Below, piece after piece: positions 26,978 through 34,801 of a stretch of 45,274 nucleotides of DNA. Position 1 is the stretch's first letter. Every line of letters begins with the position of its first letter. Position numbers and translations under genes: made by a program. Under the pieces are notes generated by a model, which saw only the letters and a program-made list of their open reading frames with translations, did not search any database and was not told where the DNA came from. The stretch comes from a bacterium (GTDB lineage Bacteria; Planctomycetota; UBA11346), in contig JAIFKN010000290.1 of NCBI GenBank assembly GCA_020049615.1, positions 1 through 45,274 of the forward strand, read 5' to 3'.

Positions 26978-27054
26978 TGGGGACCCCGACGGGGGTCGAA
27001 CCCGCGGCCTCAAGAGCCACAATCTTGCGCTCTAACCAACTGAGCTACGAGCAT
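26978..27054 (-). tRNA. tRNA-His (GTG anticodon), acceptor stem with three mismatches
   Basis: Minus-strand cloverleaf with D arm GCTC/GAGC (27029-27045), anticodon stem CAAGA/TCTTG enclosing TTGTGGC (anticodon GTG, 27011-27027), 5-nt variable loop, and T arm GCGGG/CCCGT with TTCGACC. Discriminator C73, normal for bacterial tRNA-His, and an encoded CCA (26978-26980) are present. The 3' acceptor strand is CGGGGTC but the 5' strand is ATGCTCG. Pairs 4-7 form, one as a T-G wobble, while positions 1-3 are A-C, T-T and G-G mismatches. Position -1 is C rather than the usual G. It could be a tRNA repaired after transcription, a damaged copy, or a sequence or assembly artefact. It lies 21 bp after the PilZ gene. 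Confidence 0.75.
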
Positions 27055-27075
27055 GCTAGGGCGTTCCGCCCAGGG

Positions 27076-27471
27076 TCAACCAGGGGGTGGTTGGTTGGGG
27101 TCGATGCGTCGCAGGCCCAGATGGCTGTCGAACTCGAAGTCGGCCTGGTCGGGGTCGGCGGCGTTGTAGCGCACCAGGTTGCGCAGGTGCTCGTAACTCT
27201 CGAGTTCGACCAGTTCGAGGAAATGCAGTGCGAATCCGGTGGACCGCGAACGCACGACCACGGCATGGGCGCGGACCTGGATCGCCCCGCCGCGTCCGTC
27301 GAGATGCAGGATCGCTGTGCAGGGCGTATCCTCGGGGGGAGCCTCGCCTTCAGCGACGTAGCAGCCGTTCAGGCTGATATCCTTGGTCGTTCCAGACTGC
27401 ACCCGACCATCGGCGAAGGAGCAGTCAAGGGGAATGGCGGTGCGGACGCGGGTGAACTCTCGCTGGTTCAT
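27076..27471 (-). CDS. PilZ domain protein
   Basis: A 131-aa single-domain protein of the c-di-GMP-binding PilZ family. The two binding motifs are an RxxxR-type segment near the N-terminus (MNQREFTRVRTAIPL) and DISLNGCYV, which fits (D/N)xSxxG. The strand GFALHFLEL follows, and the C-terminal tail is short and acidic to polar. It probably acts as a c-di-GMP-dependent adaptor; its partner is unknown. It is divergent from queD (80-bp gap), and the tRNA-His-like gene follows on the same strand, probably on the same transcript. Confidence 0.88.
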   Translation of the reverse strand: MNQREFTRVRTAIPLDCSFADGRVQSGTTKDISLNGCYVAEGEAPPEDTPCTAILHLDGRGGAIQVRAHAVVVRSRSTGFALHFLELVELESYEHLRNLVRYNAADPDQADFEFDSHLGLRRIDPNQPPPG

Positions 27472-27551
27472 GCTTGAGCATAAACACGTCCGGCCGTCTG
27501 TGCAGCAGGCAAGCGCCGTTCCCCGGCCAGGGGAGGCGATACGCTGATGCC

Positions 27552-27956
27552 ATGCTCAGCCTGACTCGCCGGTTCACCTTCAGCGCCTCGCACCGCCTGG
27601 TGTCCGACCGGCTCGACGCGGCAGCCAACGCCTGCACCTTCGGTGCCTGCCAGCGCGTGCATGGACACAACTACCGCCTTGAGGTCAGCGTCTCCGGCGA
27701 ACCGGATCAAGCGACCGGTTTTTTCTGCAATGTCCTGGAATTGGAGCGCACGGTGCGCGAGTTGGTGGTGTCGCCATGCGATCATCAACTGCTCAACGAT
27801 CTGCCGATGTTCGCCGGGCAGGTCCCGACCATGGAGGTGGTCGCGCAGGTGTTCTGGAGGCTTCTGCATCCTGCCCTGGCGGCGCGCGGCATGTGCCTGT
27901 GCGGGCTGTGTTTCGCCGAGACCGACGAGCACTGGGTCCGGATCGAGGATCGCTAG
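27552..27956 (+). CDS. queD: 6-carboxytetrahydropterin synthase / PTPS family (QueD-like)
   Basis: A 134-aa protein of the 6-pyruvoyl-tetrahydropterin synthase family. The zinc histidines are in FSASHRL and VHGHNYRLEV. The catalytic Cys is in GACQRVHGH, and the downstream residues are CDHQLLNDLP and LCFAETDEHW. It converts dihydroneopterin triphosphate towards queuosine (QueD) or pterin cofactors. The Cys placement resembles QueD, but queC/queE are not nearby, so the pathway is inferred. GGGGAGG lies about 14 bp before ATG 27552. The last 4 bp overlap the convergent STAS gene. Confidence 0.85.
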   Translation: MLSLTRRFTFSASHRLVSDRLDAAANACTFGACQRVHGHNYRLEVSVSGEPDQATGFFCNVLELERTVRELVVSPCDHQLLNDLPMFAGQVPTMEVVAQVFWRLLHPALAARGMCLCGLCFAETDEHWVRIEDR

Positions 27957-28258
27957 GTGTCCTGCCGGATGGTGAACAGGCGGTCGAGCTTGGTGATCTC
28001 GAGGATGCGCAGGTTCTTCTCATGAAGGCCGGTCAGGATCAGTTCGCCAGAGCGCTTGGCCAGCGTGATGTGGATGGTGACCAGGTTGGCCAGCGAAGGG
28101 CTGTGCAGCATGCTCACCAGTCCGAGGTCGATGACGAGCTTCTGCTCCCCCTCAAGCATCGACTCGAGGACCACCGGCACGAACTCGCTGCGCGAGAACA
28201 TCGGCTCGGTGGTGATGCGGATGCGGCAGACGCCGTCAGGCAGGTGGGCGACGATCAT
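27953..28258 (-). CDS. STAS domain protein (anti-sigma factor antagonist-like)
   Basis: A 101-aa single STAS domain. The strand-loop-helix LVIDLGLVSMLHSPSLANLV corresponds to the SpoIIAA phosphorylation-loop region. The usual D-S-S-G is replaced by HSPS, leaving serines that could still be phosphorylated. The protein starts MIVAHLPDGVCRIRI and ends with ILEITKLDRLFTIRQDT, as in anti-sigma antagonists. It normally binds a serine-kinase anti-sigma factor, and none is encoded nearby. It is divergent from the GGQ gene, with only 51 bp between the starts. Confidence 0.82.
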   Translation of the reverse strand: MIVAHLPDGVCRIRITTEPMFSRSEFVPVVLESMLEGEQKLVIDLGLVSMLHSPSLANLVTIHITLAKRSGELILTGLHEKNLRILEITKLDRLFTIRQDT

Positions 28259-28309
28259 TCGGGCGCAGCATACGGGACCGGGCGGGATCCCGCAATGGTC
28301 GGCGATGTC

Positions 28310-28786
28310 ATGGCTGACGACATCCGGCTCCTGAACGCCTGTGAGATCATCCGCCAGTCTCGAGGCGGACCCGGTGGTCAGCATGCGAACAAGACTGCCT
28401 CTGGGGTGCGGCTGCGCCATCGTGCTAGCGGCTTGCAGGTCCAGGCCTCTGAACACCGCTCGGGTGCAGCCAATCGGGCGGCGGCATTGCACCGCCTGCG
28501 CTTGGCGCTGGCCTGCTCCGTGCGCCGGGGATCCGATCCGTCCTGGCTGCGATCGCATGTGCGGGGTGGACGTCTGTCGTGCGGTCCGCAGGCACCCTCG
28601 TGGCCAGGCGTCGTCGCCGTCCTGCTGGATGCCCTGGATGCGGCCGACGGGGATCTGCACGCAGCTGCGGAAACCTGCCGGCTGAGCGCAACCCAGCTGG
28701 TCAAGGCCCTGTACGCGGAGCAGCCTGTGCGCGATGCCGCGGATGCGATCCGCAGCCGTGCCTCGCTACCCAGGCTACGCCGTTAG
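28310..28786 (+). CDS. Stand-alone RF-1 domain (GGQ) protein
   Basis: A 158-aa protein with the peptidyl-tRNA hydrolysis motif GGQ (residues 22-24) in SRGGPGGQHANKTASGVRLRH, followed by SGLQVQASEHRSGAANRAAAL, which fits the class I release factor catalytic domain. It lacks the codon-recognition domains of RF1/RF2, so it resembles ArfB/ICT1-type rescue proteins or the uncharacterised release-factor-like family. The C-terminus has only a short basic end (SRASLPRLRR). An in-frame ATG at 28295 is an alternative start. The stop overlaps hemA, on the other strand, by 4 bp. Confidence 0.82.
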   Translation: MADDIRLLNACEIIRQSRGGPGGQHANKTASGVRLRHRASGLQVQASEHRSGAANRAAALHRLRLALACSVRRGSDPSWLRSHVRGGRLSCGPQAPSWPGVVAVLLDALDAADGDLHAAAETCRLSATQLVKALYAEQPVRDAADAIRSRASLPRLRR

Positions 28787-30027
28787 CGTCGGAGCGATAG
28801 CAGCTCCGCGATCATCGCCTGGGCTCTGGGGTCGTCGGCGTGCTGCTTGAGCCAGGCCAGCATCGGGTGCAGCAGCTTGTTGCCGACCCGCTCGAGCCCA
28901 TAGCGCAGTTCGTCGCGGTCGGCGTCCGGCAGCTTGGTGGCCAGTCGAGCCTCCTCGGCGGCGATGACGTCGCGGAAATAACGGGCGACCTGGGCCATCA
29001 GTTCGATGTTGCCGGGAGCGGTGGCGCGGCGCCATTCCTCGACCGCCTCGGTCACCAGGGCCTCGGCCGCCGCCACCTCGCCCTGGCGGCTGCCGAGGTT
29101 CCGGGCGACCACCCGTTCGAGGTGGTCGATGTTGAAGAGGAAAGCGTCGTCGAGTTCCGCGGTGGAAGCCTCGACATCGCGCGGCACCGCCAGATCGATG
29201 AGGGTCAGCGGAGCGCGGCGGCTCTTGAGCGCTGTGCGTACCATCGCGGTGCTGATCACCGGATGGGGTGCGGCGGTGGAACTGACCACGACGTCATGCC
29301 CGACTAGGGCCTCGCCGAGCCGCTCCCAGCCGAGGGCCATCCCGCCGATCGCGGACGCCAAATGCGCGGCGCGCTCGGCGCTGCGGTTGACGACGCTGAT
29401 CGTCCGCACCCCGGCGGCAGCGAGGTAGCGGGCCGCCAGTTCGGCGGTCTCGCCGGCGCCGACCATCAGCAGACGGGCGTTGGCCAGGTCACCGTGGACC
29501 TGGCGGGCGAGATCGACCGCCACCGAGGCGATGCTCAGCTTGTGGTCGCCCAGTCCGGTGCGGGTGCGCACGTCCTTGCCGCAGGCGATGGCACGCTGGA
29601 ACAGGGCGTGCAGCAGGGGGCCGCAGGCATTGGCGGTGCGCGCCGCGTCGTAGGCCCGCCGCACCTGTCCGGCGATCTCGGCCTCGCCCAGGACCATGCT
29701 CTCGAGGCCGGCAGCGACCCGGAACAGGTGGTGCGCGCAGGCTGCTCCGGTGCGGACGTAGGCGTGGCGTTCGAGGTCGCCGACCTCGACTCCGGCCCGC
29801 TCAGCCATCGCCGCCTCCAGGCGGCTGCGTTCGACCACGCCACCGAGATAGACCTCGAGGCGGTTGCAGGTGCTCACCACGGCGCATTCGGCGACGCCGG
29901 GCAGCAGGCGCAGTCCAGCGGCGAGGGCCAGCGGATCGGCGGCGGCGGCGGCCAGGCGCTCGCGCAGTTCGACTGGACTGCGGTGGTGATCGACACCCCA
30001 GGCGATGACGGGCGGATCCTCAGCCAT
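28783..30027 (-). CDS. hemA: Glutamyl-tRNA reductase
   Basis: Reduces glutamyl-tRNA to glutamate-1-semialdehyde, the first committed step of C5 haem synthesis. The 414-aa protein has the catalytic Cys54 in VSTCNRLEVYLGG, the segment AGLESMVLGEAEIAGQVRRAY, the NADPH-binding region LMVGAGETAELAARYLAAAG, VVSSTAAPHPVI, and the C-terminal dimerisation helices. Start ATG 30027 overlaps the hemX-like stop by 8 bp. The hemX-like-then-hemA order is a known arrangement in which the membrane protein influences HemA level or cytochrome assembly. Confidence 0.95.
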   Translation of the reverse strand: MAEDPPVIAWGVDHHRSPVELRERLAAAAADPLALAAGLRLLPGVAECAVVSTCNRLEVYLGGVVERSRLEAAMAERAGVEVGDLERHAYVRTGAACAHHLFRVAAGLESMVLGEAEIAGQVRRAYDAARTANACGPLLHALFQRAIACGKDVRTRTGLGDHKLSIASVAVDLARQVHGDLANARLLMVGAGETAELAARYLAAAGVRTISVVNRSAERAAHLASAIGGMALGWERLGEALVGHDVVVSSTAAPHPVISTAMVRTALKSRRAPLTLIDLAVPRDVEASTAELDDAFLFNIDHLERVVARNLGSRQGEVAAAEALVTEAVEEWRRATAPGNIELMAQVARYFRDVIAAEEARLATKLPDADRDELRYGLERVGNKLLHPMLAWLKQHADDPRAQAMIAELLSLRR

Positions 30028-30814
30028 GGGCGACCAGGACCTGGCTGAGCGTGCCGACGACGGCGACCGCCAGGCAGGCCAGGGCGGCGATGGCGAGCGA
30101 GCGGCGCGACAGGCGGTTGGCCTGGTGCACCGCCAGCACAGCCGCCAGCAGCGCGATCTCGGCCAGGCCGATCAGTGCTGTTGGATGCAGCAACTGGAAG
30201 TTCTGCGAGACGCGGATGGCAGCGCCGCCGGTGGCCAGGCCACCGGTCAGCAGGGCGGTCCCCCAGACCAGGCCGCGCTCGGTCAGGCGGTCGAGGGTGG
30301 GCAGCGACGGCAGCCGGGTGGCGAGCGGGTCGCCGGACTTTAGCCGACCGACCGCCAGAAGATAGAGCGCCGCCGCCGCGCCGGCCGCCACCAGGGCTGC
30401 GAGGTGGGCGGCCATGAAGCCGGCATGCGCCCGTGCGATCCACGAACCGGTGCCATCCTCCGGCGGCGCTCCGACCGAGGCGATCCCCGCGATCGCGATC
30501 AGCAGGACCACCGCGCCCAGCGGCAGGGCCATGAGCAGCCTGCTGGGCGCGGAGAGGAAGCGACCGGCGAAGAGCACGGCTGAGACCGCAGCCCAGGCAG
30601 CGAGCGCACCGTAGGCGAAGGCGCGATGGCCCGGATCGACCAGGCTGATGGCCAGGCCGATGGTCTGGACGGCGAAGGCGATCCACCACCAGCGCCCGTC
30701 GGTGGGCTGGGCCGCATATCCGAGCCGCAGCCACTGCCGGCGCGCCGCCCACAGATAGGCGGCCCCCGCGCCCGCGGTGAGGGCGACGGCGACGAGGTGG
30801 ATGGGGTCGGTCAC
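30020..30814 (-). CDS. HemX/CcsA-like cytochrome c assembly membrane protein
   Basis: A 264-aa polytopic protein with about eight hydrophobic helices. The central and C-terminal part contains WIARAHAGFMAAHLAALVAAG and SQNFQLLHPTALIGLAEI, with histidines placed as in the CcsA/HemX family that handles haem at the membrane. The starting codon is GTG 30814, overlapping the mlaD stop by 4 bp (GTGA). Immediately downstream is hemA. I infer a role linked to haem supply; whether it regulates HemA or acts in cytochrome c maturation is not visible. Confidence 0.78.
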   Translation of the reverse strand: MTDPIHLVAVALTAGAGAAYLWAARRQWLRLGYAAQPTDGRWWWIAFAVQTIGLAISLVDPGHRAFAYGALAAWAAVSAVLFAGRFLSAPSRLLMALPLGAVVLLIAIAGIASVGAPPEDGTGSWIARAHAGFMAAHLAALVAAGAAAALYLLAVGRLKSGDPLATRLPSLPTLDRLTERGLVWGTALLTGGLATGGAAIRVSQNFQLLHPTALIGLAEIALLAAVLAVHQANRLSRRSLAIAALACLAVAVVGTLSQVLVAHG

Positions 30815-32454
30815 TGCGAGAAGCTCGCCGCGGTCACGCCGTTGCGCAGGTCATTGTCGAGCAGTTCGGCGCGCAGACCGAGATAGGCCCCGGGCGTGTC
30901 GCCCAGGAGATCATCGACGCCGCCGATCAGCGACCAGCGGTCGTAGAGGCGCCAGCTGGCGGTGGCGCGCAGCAGGAAGTCACCTTCCTCGTAGCGCCGG
31001 TCGTCCGTTTCGCGGTCGCGGTCCTTCATCCGCGCCATCAGCCGCAGATCGACGTCCCGCAGCAGCGCCCATTCCGTCCACAGGCCGAACTTCGACTCGA
31101 TCAATCCGCCCGCCAGGGTCAGGCGATAGCGTTCGAGTCCGTCGTCGGGCAGCCAGCGCCAGCCGAACTGGGCGTTGATGTCGATCGGCACCTTGTCGGG
31201 GTCGTCGGCCTCGACGTTGCGGTCGCTTGGCGCGGTGCGGTAGCTGACCCCCAGGTGCCACAGCTTCCAGGCCTGGGGCTCGAGCCGCAGATAGGCCTCT
31301 CCGCGGGTCGCACCGCTTTCCAGGTTGCCACCCCCGTCCAGGCCGGCGAAGAACTTCAGCTGGGAAACGCCCTGGGTGAACGGCTTCACCTCGTCGAGGC
31401 GTTCGCTGGCGCTGGTCAGCACCGAACTGGCCTGGTCGTGGATGGTGTCCTCCATGACCAGCTTGCCGATCGTGCCCTTGCCGGCGGCGACCTGGGCGGT
31501 GACCTTCTCCAGGTTGTCGCCGATGCGGTCGAGTCTCGGGGCGAAGGCCGCCACGCCGGCCATGGCGGTGCGCAGGTCCTCGCGGTTCTCCTGCACGGCG
31601 TCGCGGATCTGCGCCGCCGCCTGCGCCAGGTTATCGACCGCGGCGGGCATCTTCTCGGTGGTGGCCTGGATGTTCCGGCGGTTCTCCTCGATCAGCAGGG
31701 CGACTTGCGCACCCGCCGCCTCGATGCGTTCGAGCGCCGCTTTGACCGTGGCGCGGTTCTCGGCCACCAGATCGGTTATCTCGCGGGTCATGCGTTCGGC
31801 GTTGGCCACCGTCGCCTTGACCGTATCGCGGTTCTCGGCCAGGACGGCCTGCATCTCGGCGGTCAGGCGCTCGGTGTTGGCGATGGCGGCCTTCAGCGTG
31901 GCGCGGTTCTCCGCCATCGCATCGCGGATCTGCTGCGATGCTCCCGAGAAGTCGTCGAGGGCCTTGTGCGCCGAGTTGATCGTGCCCTTCACCCCGTCAC
32001 GGTTCTCATCGAGGATGTCCTGCATCGTGCGCATGACCTCGTCGAACGACGCCGGGTCGTTGCTGCGCAGGGAGGCGACGTTGGCCGAGTTGATCATCTC
32101 GCCACCGTCGGACATGATCTCCATGCTGGCGCCGCCGAGCAGGCCCTGGTTGATGCGCACCAGCGAATCCTTGCCCACCAGCACCGCCGGCTTGGCCTGC
32201 TCGTCGACCGAGAAGGCCACCTGGATGCGTGGTTCGCCGTTCTCGAGCACCGGCAGCACGGAGGCGACCTTGCCGATCTTGACGCCGTTGTAGAGCACCG
32301 GATCGCCGGGCGCGAGCCGGGCGACGCGGCGGAAGTCGACCTTCAGTTCGCCGGTGCCGTTGTTCCCCTTCGAGGTCTGGAAGGAGAACCACACCGCCAG
32401 CCCGAGGCCGAGGAAGAACAGTGCGCCGACCTTGAGTTCGGTGGAGAGAGCCAT
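30811..32454 (-). CDS. mlaD: MlaD/MCE family lipid transport protein with long helical needle and C-terminal beta domain
   Basis: Substrate-binding component of an Mla-type phospholipid transporter. The 547-aa protein has one N-terminal membrane helix (~9-25) and an MCE domain (~33-115: LAPGDPVLYNGVKIGKVAS, VRINQGLLGGASMEI). A ~200-residue helical segment follows with six ENR motifs starting at residues 150, 182, 207, 232, 257 and 289. From ~385 to the end there is a beta-rich region (GEAYLRLEPQAWKLWHLGVS, YLGLRAELLDNDLRNG) that looks like outer-membrane strands. E. coli MlaD has only ~180 aa, so this version may span the periplasm. It is coupled to mlaF (TGATG) and hemX-like (GTGA). Confidence 0.88.
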   Translation of the reverse strand: MALSTELKVGALFFLGLGLAVWFSFQTSKGNNGTGELKVDFRRVARLAPGDPVLYNGVKIGKVASVLPVLENGEPRIQVAFSVDEQAKPAVLVGKDSLVRINQGLLGGASMEIMSDGGEMINSANVASLRSNDPASFDEVMRTMQDILDENRDGVKGTINSAHKALDDFSGASQQIRDAMAENRATLKAAIANTERLTAEMQAVLAENRDTVKATVANAERMTREITDLVAENRATVKAALERIEAAGAQVALLIEENRRNIQATTEKMPAAVDNLAQAAAQIRDAVQENREDLRTAMAGVAAFAPRLDRIGDNLEKVTAQVAAGKGTIGKLVMEDTIHDQASSVLTSASERLDEVKPFTQGVSQLKFFAGLDGGGNLESGATRGEAYLRLEPQAWKLWHLGVSYRTAPSDRNVEADDPDKVPIDINAQFGWRWLPDDGLERYRLTLAGGLIESKFGLWTEWALLRDVDLRLMARMKDRDRETDDRRYEEGDFLLRATASWRLYDRWSLIGGVDDLLGDTPGAYLGLRAELLDNDLRNGVTAASFSQ

Positions 32455-33326
32455 CAGCCGACGTAGCCTTCGGTGAGGGGCCCCCTGGTCGAGCCGGTGA
32501 GCATCTGCTGCAGCACCGGATGCGGATTGGCGCGGGTTTGCTCCTTGTCGCCGCAGGCGACGATGCGGCCCTTGTAGAGCAGGGCGATGCGGTCGGCGAT
32601 CATGAAGGCGGCAGCCATGTCGTGGGTGATGACGATCGAGGTGACCCCGAGCTTGGCCTGCAGGTCGAGGGTCAGTTCGTTGACCCCGTTGACCGTCACC
32701 GGGTCCAGGCCGGTGGTCGGCTCGTCGTAGAGGATGATGCGCGGCTGCTGGATGATCGCCCGGGCGATGCCGACGCGCTTGCGCATGCCGCCGGACAGCG
32801 CGGCCGGCTTGAGGGAGAGGATCTCCTCCGCCGGCAGGTAGACCCGGCGGAGGGCCTCGACCACGCGGTCGCGCACCTGCGGCAGCGGCAGCTGCTCGAC
32901 CTCGATCAGCGGCAGGCCGACATTCTCGAGCACGGTCAGCGAGTTGAGCAGGGCGGCGCCCTGGAAGACCACGCCGAGGTTGCGGCGGTAGCGCTCGACG
33001 TCGTCCTCGCTGGCCTGGGCCAGGTCGAGGTCGCCGCCGCCAGCGCCGATGCCATGCACGGTGATGCGGCCGTCCTCCGGCCGCAGCATGCCCATCAGAT
33101 GGCGCAGCAGGGTGGTCTTGCCCGAACCCGAGCCGCCGAGGATGGCGACCGTTTCGCCCTTGTAGACGTCCAGCGAGACGCCGCGCAGGATGTGGCGCGG
33201 ACCGAAGTGGCGGTGCAGCTCGCGGATGCGGATCATCACCTCGCGTCCCTCGGGGACGCTGGCCGGCACAGCCGGCAGCTCGAGCTCGGTCTTGCCCCAG
33301 CGATGCGGTTCGAGTGCGTCGCTCAT
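32454..33326 (-). CDS. mlaF: Mla-type ABC transporter ATPase
   Basis: ATP-hydrolysing subunit of the MlaEFD transporter. The 290-aa protein has Walker A GGSGSGKT, Q-loop VVFQGAALLNSLTVLENV, signature LSGGMRKRVGIARAI, Walker B IILYDEPTTGLDPV and the switch histidine in VITHDMAAAF. The family-typical MRKR signature is present. A ~35-residue N-terminal extension precedes the ABC domain. It overlaps mlaE by 4 bp upstream and mlaD by 1 bp downstream, so the three are made together. Confidence 0.94.
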   Translation of the reverse strand: MSDALEPHRWGKTELELPAVPASVPEGREVMIRIRELHRHFGPRHILRGVSLDVYKGETVAILGGSGSGKTTLLRHLMGMLRPEDGRITVHGIGAGGGDLDLAQASEDDVERYRRNLGVVFQGAALLNSLTVLENVGLPLIEVEQLPLPQVRDRVVEALRRVYLPAEEILSLKPAALSGGMRKRVGIARAIIQQPRIILYDEPTTGLDPVTVNGVNELTLDLQAKLGVTSIVITHDMAAAFMIADRIALLYKGRIVACGDKEQTRANPHPVLQQMLTGSTRGPLTEGYVG

Positions 33327-34180
33327 GGATCCACGAACATGGGACGGAGGACCTGGTTGATCACGGCGTTCAGCAGCAGGTTGGTGATCAGGACGAAGAC
33401 CACGCAGAGGACCACGGTCTGGGTGGTGCTGCGGCCGACGCCCTCGGCCCCGTCGCTGGTGTTCAGGCCACGGTCGCAGGCGATGGTGGCGATGACGCAG
33501 GCGAACACCCCGCTCTTGAGCAGGCCGAACCAGAAGTCGGGCGCACCGAGCAGGGTCTGGGCGCTGTCATGGAACTTGGCCGCGGTGACGCCGAAAAGGA
33601 TGTTCGAGGCCAGCGAACCGCCCGCCATGCCGACGAAGTCAGCGATGGCGGTGAGCAACGGCATGCTGATGATGAGGGCGAGCAGGCGCGGCAGGACAAG
33701 GAAGCGCACCGGGTTGATCGACATGACGCGCAGGGCGTCGACCTCCTCGTTGACCACCATGGTGCCGATCTCGGCCGCCATCGCGGCCCCGACCCGCGCC
33801 AGGATGATGATGGCGCACCACAGGGGGCCCATCTCGCGCAGGAAGGTGGCGCCGATGATCGCGCCGAGCTGGTGCTCGACGCCGAACTTCTTCAGCTCGA
33901 TGCCGGTCTGCATCGCCATGATCATGCCGGTGAGGAAGGCGACCAGGGCCAGCACCATGATCGAGCCGAAGCCGGCAGACTCGATCTGCCGCATCAGCTG
34001 CGGCAGCACCCGGCGGACGTTGCCGATCTGGGCGCAGGTGTCGACGAACAGCAGGACGGTGCGGCCGGCGTGGCGGGCCTGGGTCAGCAGCACCGTGCCG
34101 GTGCGCTCCGCCGCCTTGCCGGCGTGGCTGCGGGTGACCACCTCGGCGGCGGTGTCCTTGGTCCTGGTGCGTTCGATCAC
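33323..34180 (-). CDS. mlaE: Mla-type ABC transporter permease
   Basis: Membrane permease of the MlaEFD phospholipid transporter. The 285-aa protein has an N-terminal extension, then the MlaE domain: ALVAFLTGMIMAMQTGIELK, IGATFLREMGPLWCAIIILA, RVGAAMAAEIGTMVVNEEVD and PRLLALIISMPLL, ending in a helix with VVLCVVFVLITNLLLNAVI. The Arg-Val-Gly-Ala-Ala and Glu-rich loop is diagnostic. Start is GTG 34180, which overlaps the nudix stop by 4 bp. The mlaE-F-D order is standard; mlaC and mlaB are not present here. Confidence 0.93.
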   Translation of the reverse strand: MIERTRTKDTAAEVVTRSHAGKAAERTGTVLLTQARHAGRTVLLFVDTCAQIGNVRRVLPQLMRQIESAGFGSIMVLALVAFLTGMIMAMQTGIELKKFGVEHQLGAIIGATFLREMGPLWCAIIILARVGAAMAAEIGTMVVNEEVDALRVMSINPVRFLVLPRLLALIISMPLLTAIADFVGMAGGSLASNILFGVTAAKFHDSAQTLLGAPDFWFGLLKSGVFACVIATIACDRGLNTSDGAEGVGRSTTQTVVLCVVFVLITNLLLNAVINQVLRPMFVDP

Positions 34181-34713
34181 GGCGTGGCCTGCAGTGGAAT
34201 CCCCCACAGCGCCAAGGCCAGCAATGTCTTGCCGTCGCAGATCGCCCCGCTGGCGGCCAGCCCTGGGAGGTCGGCCCGGGGGACGATGTGCCGCGCGACC
34301 AGTTCGCCGTGGTCGCGCGTACCCGGGGATTCGCTCAGGCCTTCGGCGCGATACACGATCATCTCCTCGTCCGAGACGCCCAGGGCGGGGAAGAAGCGCA
34401 TCATCTCGCTCAGCCGGGAGGCGGCGAAGCCGGCCTCCTCGGTCAGCTCTCGTCTGGCGGTGACCTCGGGCGGCTCGCCGGCCACGCGCGTGCCGGCCGG
34501 CACCTCCAGGGTCCAGCGGCGCACCGGGTAGCGCCACTGGCGCACCAGCAGGACCGTGCCCGGGTTCGGCTCGGCCAGGACCACCACCGCACCGGGGTGG
34601 TGGATGACGGGACGGACCACCCGGCCATCGCTGGTGTCCCAGGTCTCCTCGTCCATGGCGAAGCGCGGTGAGGCCCACAGGCTGCGGCTGGATTGCAGGA
34701 TGGGGTCGGACAC
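34177..34713 (-). CDS. Nudix hydrolase, ADP-ribose pyrophosphatase-like
   Basis: A 178-aa Nudix protein. The Nudix box GX5EX7REUXEEXGU is complete: G-TRVAG-E-PPEVTAR-RELTEEAGF. It is preceded by VVVLAEPNPGTVLLVRQWRYP, with the WRYP segment typical of ADP-sugar pyrophosphatases such as NudF. It probably hydrolyses ADP-ribose or similar nucleotide sugars. GTG 34713 is preferred because the family fold begins near residue 10. An ATG at 34803 would add 30 residues and overlap the divergent pheT start. It is the first gene of the mlaEFD-hem operon. Confidence 0.87.
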   Translation of the reverse strand: MSDPILQSSRSLWASPRFAMDEETWDTSDGRVVRPVIHHPGAVVVLAEPNPGTVLLVRQWRYPVRRWTLEVPAGTRVAGEPPEVTARRELTEEAGFAASRLSEMMRFFPALGVSDEEMIVYRAEGLSESPGTRDHGELVARHIVPRADLPGLAASGAICDGKTLLALALWGIPLQATP

Positions 34714-34801
34714 GGGGCGTGGTTGTAGGGCGCCGTCGAAGCCTGGCAACGCCACGGCCTCCATTGATTCCGCGGGCTGGCCGCCATCGTTGCCGCCCTC
34801 C

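Noticed and set aside
26945..27075. tRNA-associated integration site of a mobile element
   Set aside because: No integrase, phage genes or second tRNA fragment are present in the window, and flanking genes have the same composition as the rest.
26977..27477. Open frame reading through the tRNA region and opposite the PilZ gene
   Set aside because: Its first residues are the translation of the antisense tRNA and the rest is opposite a good PilZ domain.
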